From Acanthamoeba castellanii str. Neff (taxonomy: Eukaryota; Discosea; Longamoebia; Acanthamoebidae), in NCBI RefSeq assembly GCF_000313135.1, contig NW_004457611.1:229809-293808 (forward strand): DNA of 64,000 nucleotides, given 5' to 3'. Both the position numbers and the translations under genes were made by a program. The notes under the pieces were generated by a model. That model searched no databases. It saw nothing but the letters and a program-made list of their open reading frames with translations, and had not been told where the DNA came from. The number at the start of each line of letters is the position of its first letter. Within the stretch, counting starts at the first letter, position 1. This document shows positions 20,198 through 45,175 of the stretch, one piece after another.

Positions 20198-22007
20198 CTA
20201 CTCGTCGATGTCTTCGTCCTGGCTGGACAGGATGACCATGTGGAAGTTGTAGGCCTGGGCGATGTCATCGTAGGGCAGCAGGAAGCCGAAGAGGCAGTGC
20301 AGCGTGTCGGCGTCCAGTGGCGTGTGCCACTTCTCCCGCAGCTCCGCAAGCCGCTCCACCTGGACGATGGGGAGGCGACGAAAACCACGCACCATCACCC
20401 ACGTGAGTGCTGTGTTCCATATGTGCGTGTGCGAATCTTGAGCGGCGGTGCGTGTCGCGGAGGAGGCGCACCTCGGGTATGGTGATCTCGTCTTCGTAGG
20501 GGCAAAAGGTGCTCTGTGTTTCGCCGTGTGTCACCTGGAATTCTTCGCCTGTGGTGCGGTGGGCGGTGGCGTGTGAGACACGCAGACAAAGAATGACGGG
20601 GACAGGAAAGAACCCTCAATCTGAAAAGAGATCTGGTACTGCGACCAGCAGTACACATTGTCGCCGTATTGGTGCCTGCCTGCGGACATGACACACGAAG
20701 ACACNNNNNNNNNNNNNNNNNNNNNNNNNNNNNNNNNNNNNNNNNNNNNNNNNNNNNNNNNNNNNNNNNNNNNNNNNNNNNNNNNNNNNNNNNNNNNNNN
20801 NNNNNNNNNNNNNNNNNNNNNNNNNNNNNNNNNNNNNNNNNNNNNNNNNNNNNNNNNNNNNNNNNNNNNNNNNNNNNNNNNNNNNNNNNNNNNNNNNNNN
20901 NNNNNNNNNNNNNNNNNNNNNNNNNNNNNNNNNNNNNNNNNNNNNNNNNNNNNNNNNNNNNNNNNNNNNNNNNNNNNNNNNNNNNNNNNNNNNNNNNNNN
21001 NNNNNNNNNNNNNNNNNNNNNNNNNNNNNNNNNNNNNNNNNNNNNNNNNNNNNNNNNNNNNNNNNNNNNNNNNNNNNNNNNNNNNNNNNNNNNNNNNNNN
21101 NNNNNNNNNNNNNNNNNNNNNNNNNNNNNNNNNNNNNNNNNNNNNNNNNNNNNNNNNNNNNNNNNNNNNNNNNNNNNNNNNNNNNNNNNNNNNNNNNNNN
21201 NNNNNNNNNNNNNNNNNNNNNNNNNNNNNNNNNNNNNNNNNNNNNNNNNNNNNNNNNNNNNNNNNNNNNNNNNNNNNNNNNNNNNNNNNNNNNNNNNNNN
21301 NNNNNNNNNNNNNNNNNNNNNNNNNNNNNNNNNNNNNNNNNNNNNNNNNNNNNNNNNNNNNNNNNNNNNNNNNNNNNNNNNNNNNNNNNNNNNNNNNNNN
21401 NNNNNNNNNNNNNNNNNNNNNNNNNNNNNNNNNNNNNNNNNNNNNNNNNNNNNNNNNNNNNNNNNNNNNNNNNNNNNNNNNNNNNNNNNNNNNNNNNNNN
21501 NNNNNNNNNNNNNNNNNNNNNNNNNNNNNNNNNNNNNNNNNNNNNNNNNNNNNNNNNNNNNNNNNNNNNNNNNNNNNNNNNNNNNNNNNNNNNNNNNNNN
21601 NNNNNNNNNNNNNNNNNNNNNNNNNNNNNNNNNNNNNNNNNNNNNNNNNNNNNNNNNNNNNNNNNNNCCTCGTCGCCCTGTTCACCGCACGCAGCGGATG
21701 GTCCAGCTGCTGCAAGCTCGTAATTCCCTCCAATCAGATCGCAGGGAAATACAACAGAGTGGCATTGGGGGGGGAGCTGGACCTGGTCGGCCTGGGCGTA
21801 GAGGGCGTAGTCGAGGATGATGTTGAGCAGGTTCGGGTCGTCCGGCAGGCACGGAGCTCCGACCTCTTTATTTTTCTTTACTTTCTTCTCCTTCTTCTTC
21901 TTCTTGTGCTTCTTTTTCTGTTTCTTCTTCGCGCGCTTCACTTCTTCCTCTTCTTCTTGGGCCGCCTCCTTCTCCCTCACCTCCGCCTCCTTGCGCTTCC
22001 GGGCCAT
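20198..22007 (-). CDS. Unrecognised protein, Lys/Glu-rich start, cut by assembly gap
   Basis: I do not recognise the family. The first exon starts MARKRKEAEVREKEAAQEEE and continues through a strongly basic lysine run that looks like a nuclear or nucleolar localisation segment. It then reads PNLLNIILDYALYAQADQ, followed after an intron by LDHPLRAVNRATR up to the gap. Beyond the gap, minus-strand exons give YGDNVYCWSQYQISFQIE, EEFQVTHGETQSTFCPYED, and a last exon ERLAELREKWHTPLDADTLH to SSQDEDIDE and a stop at 20198. The middle of the protein is missing in the 963 Ns, so two different genes cannot be formally excluded. The orientation and spacing favour one gene. Confidence 0.6.
20705..21667. 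other. Assembly gap (run of Ns)
   Basis: All bases are N. The gap interrupts the minus-strand gene at 20198-22007. Its true length may differ from that shown. Open frames drawn across the Ns are meaningless. Confidence 1.
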
Positions 22008-22091
22008 CTTGTGGCAATAACTGAAAAAAAAAGAAAATAAATAAAAGAATAGAGATTGGCCAATACCAGGAAAAGATATTGGGTGGAATGA

Positions 22092-23908
22092 TCAGCACAC
22101 GATGGGGGAGGGCTGGTCGAGGGTGTGGTGGCCGCAGCCGCCGCGGAGGAGCGGGCAGAGGAGGTGGCCCAGGAAGTGGCAGTCGGGGAAGGCCATCTCC
22201 GTGTCGCACCGCACGTCCTGCACCGTGCCGCCGGGCTGGTCGATCGCCGAGATCAAGTCCGACGTCGTCCTGGCACATCAAACATATCAATATGTCAATA
22301 TATATAATATAAACATCACTGGTTGGTTGGGCTTTGGGGCAGGGGCGTGTACCGGATGGTGGCTGTCCATTGCTGGATGGCATCAAATTCGACGCCAAAT
22401 TTCCTGCGAGCGAAAGAAAGAACGAAGAGCGTCAGAAAGAGCGAGAGCGAAAGCGATCAAGGGTGAAGAGAGAGGGGAGGGGGGGAAAGAACGAAGGGGC
22501 GTAAGGGGAGACTTACCGGCGTGAGTAGACGATGCCGGGGGCGTTGTAGGTGATCGCGGGGAGACCCTCCTTGGCGCCCACCACCTGCGCCACCGAGCCG
22601 CCGAGCGAATGGCCCGTCATCATCACCTTCCGCTGCGATTTGATCTGTCGTACCACAAAAAGATGCAACCGTCCAATCGCGATTAGCTCAGTCTGGTGGT
22701 GCGAGTGGGCAAAAAAGTTATTACAAGTCGGTTGTAAGTAAGCGGCCTACCAGTTGCACGTAGGCCAGCACGGAGCTGAAGTAGGAGAAGTCGTCGTCCG
22801 TGGGCACGAACATGCGCTCCAAGTAGGACATCACCTGTATACATATATATTTATAAATATATAAATATATAAATGTCGTTTTTCACGGTAACATGTGCGG
22901 ATCAGTTAATTGAAGCTGCGTAGAACATAACACCCGCAGCGCACGCAGCGCGCATCAGGTCAAGTCGGGTACCTGAACGAGGACGGCGGTGGAGGAGTCG
23001 GGCCAGGTGAAGACGAACGGGAACACCATCGAGACCAGCTCCAGCTGGAGCGCCTCCGACCACAGGTCCAGGTCCTCCAGTCCGTCCACGATCGATGCCG
23101 TGCCGCGCACGCTCTGCGCATACAAAAGAGTGGATTTAGTGGCTTGGTGCGCGTGCGGTAGCGCGTGTGCGTGTGCGGTGTGTGCGGTGTTGACAGCGAA
23201 GGACGTACAACGACGGAGAGGTTGCGAGAAGGGGAGTAGAAGTCGAAGAAGTGGACGGGCTCCTGCTGGAAGTGGCGGAGCTGCCAGTCGGACCCATTGA
23301 ACCAATGGTCGGCGTAGCGCCAGTAGTCCGTCGAGTTGATCTCGAAATACGCCAGCCTGTGCGCACGTTCAGACATGCTGAGCCCACAAACACGCGCACA
23401 CACACGCACACACACACGCCACCGCACACGACGATACAATGTTGGCCTACCAGGAGAGAAGGCCGAAGTCTACGATGTCGAGATCGCCCCACTGGGCGTT
23501 ACAAAGCTGGTACTGCATTGGCGGCTGCTTCTCGGCGGCCACCGTCGTCTGGCGACCGTTCGCCAATGATGATGGGTGCGATGGTGGTGGCGGTGATGGT
23601 GGTGGCTGCCGTGCCGCCAGCCGAGAAGACGACGACGATGGCGAAGAAGGTGATGATGAAGAAGAAGAAGATGAGATGAGGAGGGGAGGAGGGCGATGAT
23701 GAAGTGGCGGAAGAAGAGTCGAGAGGGAGGGGCGGAGGGAGGAGGTTGAGGAGGGCGGGGCTGTCGGGGGAGATGTGGGCCGCCTGGGTCTGGGTGCTGA
23801 GGCTGCCCAGCAGGAACCCGAACCCGAGTAGCGTGAGGCCCAACAGCACCACGTACCTGCGCGTATCACAATAGCAACGTGAGCACATGCAACACTATCG
23901 AAACCACA

Positions 23909-23963
<55 letters not shown>

Positions 23964-26350
23964 AGAGAGAGAAGGGAACATGGAGTACGGCGTACACGGC
24001 GAGGGGCCAGATGGAGGCCTTGCCCTTCCAGATGTGCTTGAAGGCGATGCCCACCGCCGGAAACGACAGGAGGAAGAACAGCAGCGCCGATACGCCAGCG
24101 CGCACTGGAAGTGCGACAATCATATGATATGATGCGCAGTGAGCACCCTCGACGGCCACATCGTGTCATTGGTGTGAGTGGTGGGGCAGCAGCTACCGGA
24201 AATGAGACAAAACATGGTCACGATCACGAAGACGGACAGCGGCAGGAGGAGCCACGTCGACGACCACAGCACACGCTTCGTAGCGCTGCATAGAGAGAAG
24301 GTGTGGGTGGTGAGTGGGCGGATGTAGAACATGGCCCGTCTGTGATATGTATGACACTATAAAACAATATAATGTGTTCATGATAGGGGCAGGGCAAGTA
24401 CCGGAAGCAGGAGCGGAAGCAGCCGGGCTGCTTGCGCGGAGGCACGAAGCCCAGGTTGATGGCCACCTCCTCCTCCAGGGCCTCTTGCTCCGCCACCTCC
24501 ATCCGGTGCCCCTTGACCTGTTCACCACATGTGTGTATGCCACGGTTAGGTTCGGGCTGGAATGTGAAGGATGACAGCCCAAATGGACGGGAGCGTGCCT
24601 GGAATTTCCACACGGCATTGTGGAAGGAGAGCGGAGTGGCGAGGGCGGCCAGGACGAGGCCCGTGCGGATGACCAGCGCGCGGCCCCACGACGCGTCGCC
24701 GCTCCGCTCCGACTCTCCGGCGCTGCCGCCTCCGGGCAGCTTGTAGGGCGCCTCGGCCCACTGCACGCGAATCCATCGGTAGTACTCGCAGTGCTCCGAC
24801 AGCGCCTGCCGATTGGCGTGCGTTGCTGACGTCAGCCCAACACAGCACAAGAGTGCATGATGACGTCAGCACATGTGGTGGTAGCGACCGGCACCTTAAA
24901 GTAGCCGGTGATGATGAAGAGGACGGCGAGGCCCAGGCACACGAGGAAGGAGATGCAGAGGAACCAGGCGGGGAAGAGCGACACGTCGCCGGCCACGACG
25001 GCCACCGGGATGGCGGCGATGACCGACGGCACGATGATGATGGTGCGCACCACGGCGTGCCGCCGCGTGTCGACCTCGCGCGCCGGCAGCAGCAGCGACG
25101 CCTCGGGACTGTACCACCGCGACAGCACCTGCGCCACATGAAATTATTAGTAATAAATTGTTAGTATTATCATTATTGGCATTGGCATTGGTATTGGTAT
25201 TGTTCGTAATAGTCAATTATGAACATAATTATTAGTGTTATTGGAAAAATAAATGACAGGTTTGAGTACCCGTTGGGGAAGGGTGGTGAAGAGGAGACGA
25301 TCGGCGAACTTGCGGTATTGCGCCCTTCGCGGCACCGAATCGGCCACGAGCGCGAACACGTCATGGATCAGGATCTGCGGATTCAACACAAAAATACAAA
25401 ATACAAAACAACGTTTGTTCTTCTCTCGTCAGTCCTGATCCACACCGGTCCAGTGTCGTGTGTGTGTTGTGTGTGATGTAACAACGTACCGGGAAGGCGG
25501 TGACCGCGTACAACCCGAAGATGATCAACGCGACTATAATGAAGTTGGTGGTGAGGTTGCACGTCAATGTAGGCAATGTTGTTTTGGGGAGAGGGGGAGG
25601 GCGTACTGACGACGACGGGGTAGACGGCGCTGCTGAAGTTGCGCGCGGTGGCGCAGGTGAAGATGAGCTGCGACAGGAAGTTGATGCTGAAGGAGATGGT
25701 GGTGACGAACACCACCACGAACACATACATACAGTACAGGTACGTGATCACCGACACAAAGTCCCACACCGACTCCTTGAGCCTGCCGACCCCCAACACC
25801 ACACCGCCAGCAATCTTAGTCAGCACAAGCGCACACGACACACGACACACGACACACGCACACGCATCACGCACACGCACACGCACACGCACACACACAC
25901 ACACGTTACCGACGCATTTTGGGAAGGGATTTGAGGCTCTTGCGGTGGCCAGCGGGCAGCACGGCGGGAGCGAAGACGCTGCCGTGCTCGCCGCTGTCGT
26001 CGTCGTAGCGATGGCGGTGGGTGCCAGTGCGCGGCTGCGGGAGCGGCGAGCCGTACGACTCAGTCTCCGAGAAGTCGCCGTCCGACGCCAGCGAGCCATT
26101 GAGCAGCAGCCGCGGGTCCTCTTCCTCCTGTGTGTAGCGTCACTCTTCATCAGCCATAATTAATAATAACTGAACGATTTATCGATTATTTTTTTATTTA
26201 TCGATTTATATTGTTGGATTTATTTTTTAATTAAAATACCTTCGACTCATTTATATATATTTATTTTATTCAGTGCTATTTTTGTCTGGGGCAAGAGGGA
26301 GGGGGCACCTCGCTCAAGTCTGGCCGAACCACCGAGTGCGCCCGCAACAT
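22092..26350 (-). CDS. Multi-pass membrane protein with class 3 lipase domain
   Basis: The catalytic exon reads KVMMTGHSLGGSVAQVVGA, the nucleophile elbow G-H-S-L-G of class 3 (Rhizomucor-type) lipases. It is followed by LPAITYNAPGIVYSRR, also typical. The last exon ends TLDQPSPIVC with a TGA at 22092. The N-terminus, MLRAHSVVRPDLSE from 26350, splices in phase to EEEDPRLLLNGSLASDGD. The middle holds several hydrophobic segments, including ITYLYCMYVFVVVFVTTISF, IIVALIIFGLYAVTAF, TIIIVPSVIAAIPVAVVAG, LLLPLSVFVIVTMFCLIS and YVVLLGLTLLGFGFLLG. So the lipase is anchored by a polytopic membrane region. The likely role is membrane glycerolipid hydrolysis, but the substrate and organelle are unknown. 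Introns carry long AC microsatellites. The catalytic Asp and His are not assigned. Exact exon edges in the middle are approximate. Confidence 0.82.
23907..23959. repeat. (AC)n microsatellite in lipase intron
   Basis: About 25 uninterrupted AC units lie between two membrane-segment exons of the lipase gene. Confidence 0.9.
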
Positions 26351-26567
26351 GATCCTGGACGAAGATGGCAGGGAAGAAGGCGCACAGACTGGTCCCGGTT
26401 CCTTGGCCGGCCCGATAACGCGAAAAGCTAGAGTACAAGTTCCCTTGGCCTGTGATTTTGTTATTTTTATTTTTTTTCATGCTGACCTCATTTGGCAAAG
26501 TTGCACAAAAGCTGCGCAGTGGGCTGAAACAGCGCTTCTTGTTGTAGAAACACCACGATCGAGAGAG
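26351..26567. promoter_or_regulatory. Divergent promoter, lipase / peroxiredoxin
   Basis: Only 217 bases separate the two start codons, so both promoters must lie here or overlap the leaders. A T-rich tract (about 26458-26480) divides a GC-rich left half from the right half. Confidence 0.5.
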
Positions 26568-27846
26568 ATGGCGAGAATGGGGCTTGTAGCGCTGCTGCTC
26601 GTGGCGATGGCGATGACCGTGCTGGCTGTGTGCCCCGCGAGGGTGCAGAAGCCGGCACCTGCCTTCACTGCTGACGCTGTTGTGGGCAGCGACTTCAAGT
26701 CCATCTCCCTTTCTGATTTCGTTGGTATACTACACCTCCACATCATCCGTCCTCCTCTTCAGTGTGTTTTATGAGTGGGAAGCACTCCTGAATCTATGCT
26801 TCCAATAATCCACAATTCGCACACTCACGCGTTATGACTCCATCTCCACCTTCTTGCGTTTGGTGGCTCAGGCAAGTACGTGGTGCTCTTCTTCTACCCC
26901 CTCGACTTCACCTTCGTCTGCCCCACCGGTACTGCCTGCCCTCGAACCCCCCCCCTCTACACGTTGCGTTGCCTTGCCTGCGCTAACCCGCCCGCCCCAC
27001 CCCCTTTGCTCGACCCGACGATTACAGAGCTGACGGCGATGAGCGACCGCGTGGAGGAGTTCAAGAAGCTCAACGCCGAGGTCGTCGCTGTGTCCGTTGA
27101 CTCCAAGGTGCTCGCCCTCGTTCCCATTCCCCTCACGACATAGCCAAGCACGGACAACTAACTGGCGTGTGTGTGTGTGTGTGTGTTGCGACGCCCGTCA
27201 TTGCGCGAATCAGTTCTCCCACTTGGCGTGGACTAAGCTGCCCAGGTCGGAGGGCGGACTGGGCGAAATGCACATCCCCCTCGTCGCCGACATCACCAAG
27301 CAAATCTCGCGCGACTACGGCGTCCTGCTCGAGGTACGCCCGGGCGACTCCTTGACGTCGCATGAGGGAAAGTAACCGACACACACACACACGACACCAG
27401 GATGGACCGGACCAGGGCGTGGCCCTGCGCGGCATGTTTATCATCGACACCACGGGCGTGATCAGGCACATCACCATCAACGACTTGCCAGGTAGACACG
27501 CGCACACACCACAATGACACACATCATCATTCTACAATTCTACAATTGATCACAACCAAATGTTGTTGGTTGGTTGCGTGCGTGGATCAGTGGGTCGTAA
27601 TGTGGATGAAACGCTGCGTTTGGTCAAGGCCTTCCAGCACACCGACAAGCACGGCGAGGTGTGCCCCATCAACTGGCAGCCCGGCCAGAAGACCGTACGG
27701 CCCCTCCCTCCAACAACACTACTGCTCTGTATGGCCATACAGCACCCTAATCAATCATGTCTTGCCTTTTTTTTTTTTTTTGTTCCTTGCAGATGAAGGC
27801 GTCACCGGAGGAGTCCAAGGAGTACTTCAAGGATATCCAGCTGTGA
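26568..27846 (+). CDS. 2-Cys peroxiredoxin with signal peptide
   Basis: This thiol peroxidase reduces H2O2 and organic peroxides. The N-terminus [20 protein letters not shown] is a clear signal peptide, so the protein enters the secretory pathway (ER-resident or secreted, as in the Prx4 group). The mature start [15 protein letters not shown] leads into [19 protein letters not shown], which holds the peroxidatic Cys; an intron splits VCPT from [19 protein letters not shown] holds the resolving Cys. The protein has both GGLG ([12 protein letters not shown]) and a C-terminal YF ([10 protein letters not shown]), the pair linked to easy over-oxidation in eukaryotic typical 2-Cys enzymes. I see no ER-retention signal at the end. 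Seven short exons are read. It is divergent from the lipase gene. Confidence 0.95.
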
Positions 27847-28222
27847 AAACTACCTTTGAAAGGTTGCAATCATAGTCAGCCCCCCCCCCGCCTCCAAACA
27901 GGCGTCTTCTCCAGGATGAAGGATCGGTTTCGGCGGTGCTCCTCGTCTTCCGCCTCCTCGTTGTCGCTTTCGTTCTTTTCCGCCCCCTCAGCTGCGTCTC
28001 GTCGTATTGCCCTCGGCCCTTCTTCCGTTGCGACAACGTCATGCGCCATGCGCCAATTCCGACAGACCAGGACAAGGTTGTTTCCGTGGAAGTCGTTGAA
28101 TTCTGGCAGGGATGGGGAGCAAACTTCCAGTAAATATACGTCACCAGCACGTTGCTAGAGAAACAGAAGAAGAGAGAGATTGCTCTGATTTCCGTCACGC
28201 AATCAAAACCATCATATCAACA
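27847..28222. other. Intergenic stretch between peroxiredoxin and ISCA1
   Basis: It holds the peroxiredoxin 3' end and the ISCA1 leader. The only possible coding content is a short minus-strand frame at 27876-28049, listed separately. Confidence 0.4.
27876..28049 (-). CDS. Possible small acidic ORF antisense to peroxiredoxin 3' end
   Basis: From the ATG at 28049 the frame reads MAHDVVATEEGPRAIRRDAA, then an acidic segment EKNESDNEEAEDEEHRR, and ends FILEKTPVWRRGGG before TGA, 57 residues. The frame is open further upstream (PEFNDFHGNNLVLVCRNWR), which reads like protein and might belong to an exon starting after CCCTGCCAG near 28110. I do not recognise it. It may be the 3' exon of a small gene overlapping the peroxiredoxin and ISCA1 untranslated regions, or simply chance. 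Confidence 0.25.
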   Translation of the reverse strand: MAHDVVATEEGPRAIRRDAAEGAEKNESDNEEAEDEEHRRNRSFILEKTPVWRRGGG

Positions 28223-28678
28223 ATGTCGGTCGCGGGCACAGTCCGTGTAGTGCGAAAGCCCCTCACCAGCAGATTCGCGGCCAAAGCGCCCATCACGCTC
28301 ACGCCGGCAGCTGTTTCGCGGCTCCATTCGCTAATGGGAGGATCGAAGGACAAATATGAAGGTATCCGATTGGATGTCAAGTCGCGAGGCTGCGGCGGCA
28401 ACTCCTTCACCCTCGACTATGCCGAGAAAAAGGAGAGGACAGACGAAGTTGTAGAAGCGGATGGTACCCCCCCCTCGAGATTTCTCCTGATTGATCGGGC
28501 TAATGGCGTGATGCTTGCTCCCAAAGCAGGCGTGAAAGTTTTTGTGGGGTCCAAAGCCCTCCTGCACGTCATCGGAACCGAGATGGACTACGTGGAAGAT
28601 GACCTCCAATCTGGCTTCGTGTTCAACAACCCGCAGGCCAAGTCTACCTGTGGATGTGGGGAATCCTTCACCTTGTAG
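28223..28678 (+). CDS. ISCA1: A-type iron-sulfur assembly protein
   Basis: ISCA1 helps assemble 4Fe-4S clusters in mitochondria. The N-terminus VAGTVRVVRKPLTSRFAAKA is basic and free of acidic residues, like a mitochondrial presequence. The core reads ITLTPAAVSRLHSLMGGS, SRGCGGNSFTLDY with the first ligand Cys, GTEMDYVEDDLQSGFVFNNP, and the ending STCGCGESFTL with the C-x-C pair. The FVFNNP...CGCGESF ending matches ISCA1 better than ISCA2. The frame is open throughout, but 28464-28529 is a 66-base GT-AG intron: removing it joins VVEADG directly to VKVFVGSKALL, as in the family, and deletes a 22-residue insert. An in-frame ATG at 28112 would add 37 residues and is less likely. Base composition is less GC-rich than that of its neighbours. 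Confidence 0.95.
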   Translation: MSVAGTVRVVRKPLTSRFAAKAPITLTPAAVSRLHSLMGGSKDKYEGIRLDVKSRGCGGNSFTLDYAEKKERTDEVVEADGTPPSRFLLIDRANGVMLAPKAGVKVFVGSKALLHVIGTEMDYVEDDLQSGFVFNNPQAKSTCGCGESFTL

Positions 28679-28854
28679 CCCGCCCTGTACCCCTTTCCTC
28701 ATTATCTATCTCCATTCGCGAATGTAAATAATAAAATAACGAAAGCCTACGCGTTCTCGTCTGGCGTTGCACACAAGCGGGTAGAGAAGGAAGAAGGAGA
28801 AGAGATGAGCCGAGTGAAAGAAACAAGAGGAAGAAGTGACCAGGTTGTTGTTGT

Positions 28855-30169
28855 TTAGGAGGCCTGTGTGGGCGAGAAGCGAGAGACAAGACGCTCCCAG
28901 CTCTGCTCCAGCAGCTCGAGCTCCTTGATGTAGGGGTGCTTGGGCGTGCGCGCCTTCGCTTGGCTGTGAAGTGATGGAGAACGACATCATGAGCACTCGC
29001 GCTCGAGGGTGCACGTCACGCAGGAGCGAAGGAAGGGAAAAGGTGGTGTACTTGAGGTAGCGGTTGACCACTTCCTTGGGCTTGCCCATGTGCTGGTACA
29101 GCGCCACCAGGTTCACCAACGTGTCCACGTCATTGGGGTTCTACATCAACGAGGAAGAGAAAGTTGAGCATTCATGTACTGTGAAGATGGAGCACAAGCA
29201 AGTGCCAAGAGGTATGTAGTTGTACCTTCTCCATGGCCTGGAGGAGGAGCTTTTCGGCGTTCTTGGGCTCGTCGGGCTTGTCGAGCCTCTTGAGATGAAC
29301 TGAGGCCAGGCCGTTGAGCAAGAGCGGCGTCGAGTTCCACTTCTCGGTGAGCTCTGTGAGGATGAAGAACGCCTCCTCCAGCTTCTCTCCACCCTGTGTT
29401 CACAGCGTGCAACGTTGGGTCAGCTCGCGTTGCAGGGCTGCAGAGACACCACCAAGCACAAACACAAACACAGCACCACATCATCATCATCATCATGCAC
29501 CACGTCCACGTAGAATAGTGGGAAAGAGGCAGCGGTACGAGGGCGATGTCAAGCCAGGCGGTGGCGAGTTGTGTAGCGGTGGCGTCATCGTCGATACCCT
29601 GCATGGTGCCGAGCTCCTTCTGCGCCAGGTCGAGTCTGTCGATCTGGATGAATGCTCGCACGAGCAGCGCACGCCTGTAACGTGTAAAAACGGCGATTGA
29701 TGGATCAGGAGGCGAATGAGAGATTAAGAGCTTTCCTCTTACACAAGAATGCGCCATACCCCTCCAGCGATCTGGACTGATGGAGAGCCCTGAACACCTC
29801 GTCGTAGTTTTCCTCGTAGAAGGAAATCAACCCACTCACCAGCTGCACGACGTCATTGTTGACCATGCGAGGATCGCTAGGCCAGCTCTTGATCGTGGTG
29901 AGCACGATGTCTTTGTTGCGCTCGCTGGAGAGATAGCTCGCGAGCGCCTTCACTGCCACGAGGGCCGCATTCGGGTTGCTGTCCTTGATTTCCTCGAGCA
30001 CGATGTTGTAGTCGCCCTTGGCGATGTAGGAACGATAGATGATCACATCACGCTCCACCTTGTATGCTTCGGGGAGGTGGTCCAGCGTGAGTCCTTCATT
30101 GATCGCCGCTTGGTAGTTGCCGATGAGGAACAAATTGCGAAGCTCGAACAGTGGATCCGTGTCGCCCAT
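28855..30169 (-). CDS. COPE: Coatomer subunit epsilon
   Basis: Epsilon-COP is part of the COPI vesicle coat for retrograde Golgi-to-ER traffic, where it packs with alpha-COP. The start MGDTDPLFELRNLFLIGNYQ is typical, followed by AINEGLTLDHLPEAYKVERD and ALASYLSSERNKDIVLTTIK. TPR-like repeats make up the rest: RALLVRAFIQIDRLDLAQKE, EAFFILTELTEKWNSTPLLL, NGLASVHLKRLDKPDEPKNA, and NPNDVDTLVNLVALYQHMGK. It ends LVSRFSPTQAS before the TAA at 28855. A start 19 codons upstream is open but adds a hydrophobic stretch atypical of the family. Seven or so exons. It is convergent with ISCA1 and divergent from the BEACH gene. Identification is secure. Confidence 0.93.
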
Positions 30170-30425
30170 TATGAGTGAAGAAGTTAAGAGGAGGAAGAAG
30201 TAGAACCGACCGAGATGAACCTCCAATGCTTATCAATTCAACAGTTTTGTTCTTCTGGAGCGACCACGTCAGCAAGCGGACTAGAGAAATGAATAGAGAA
30301 AATAGCATTTACAGAGAAGAAAACCGCCGCGTTGTGGCGCCGCTTATCCATCCGATCTGAGATCGCGATTCAACTGATTCTGGAAGAAGACCGGTTGCTC
30401 TTCGTCCCTTTTGCACCCACCAGGG
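30170..30425. promoter_or_regulatory. Divergent promoter, epsilon-COP / BEACH gene
   Basis: These 256 bases lie between opposite start codons and contain no coding exon I can support. Both promoters are expected here. Confidence 0.45.
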
Positions 30426-45070
<14,645 letters not shown>

Positions 45071-45175
45071 TGGTCGTGTAGGCCCACCAACGCACAGCCC
45101 ATAATCAACCAAGACACCTTGCATTTTTTATTGTAACATGTTGTGTGGGCTGATGTGTGAAAGCGCAGTGGTGGC

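Noticed and set aside
20531..22040. Very long open frames crossing the run of Ns
   Set aside because: They are open only because Ns carry no stop codons.
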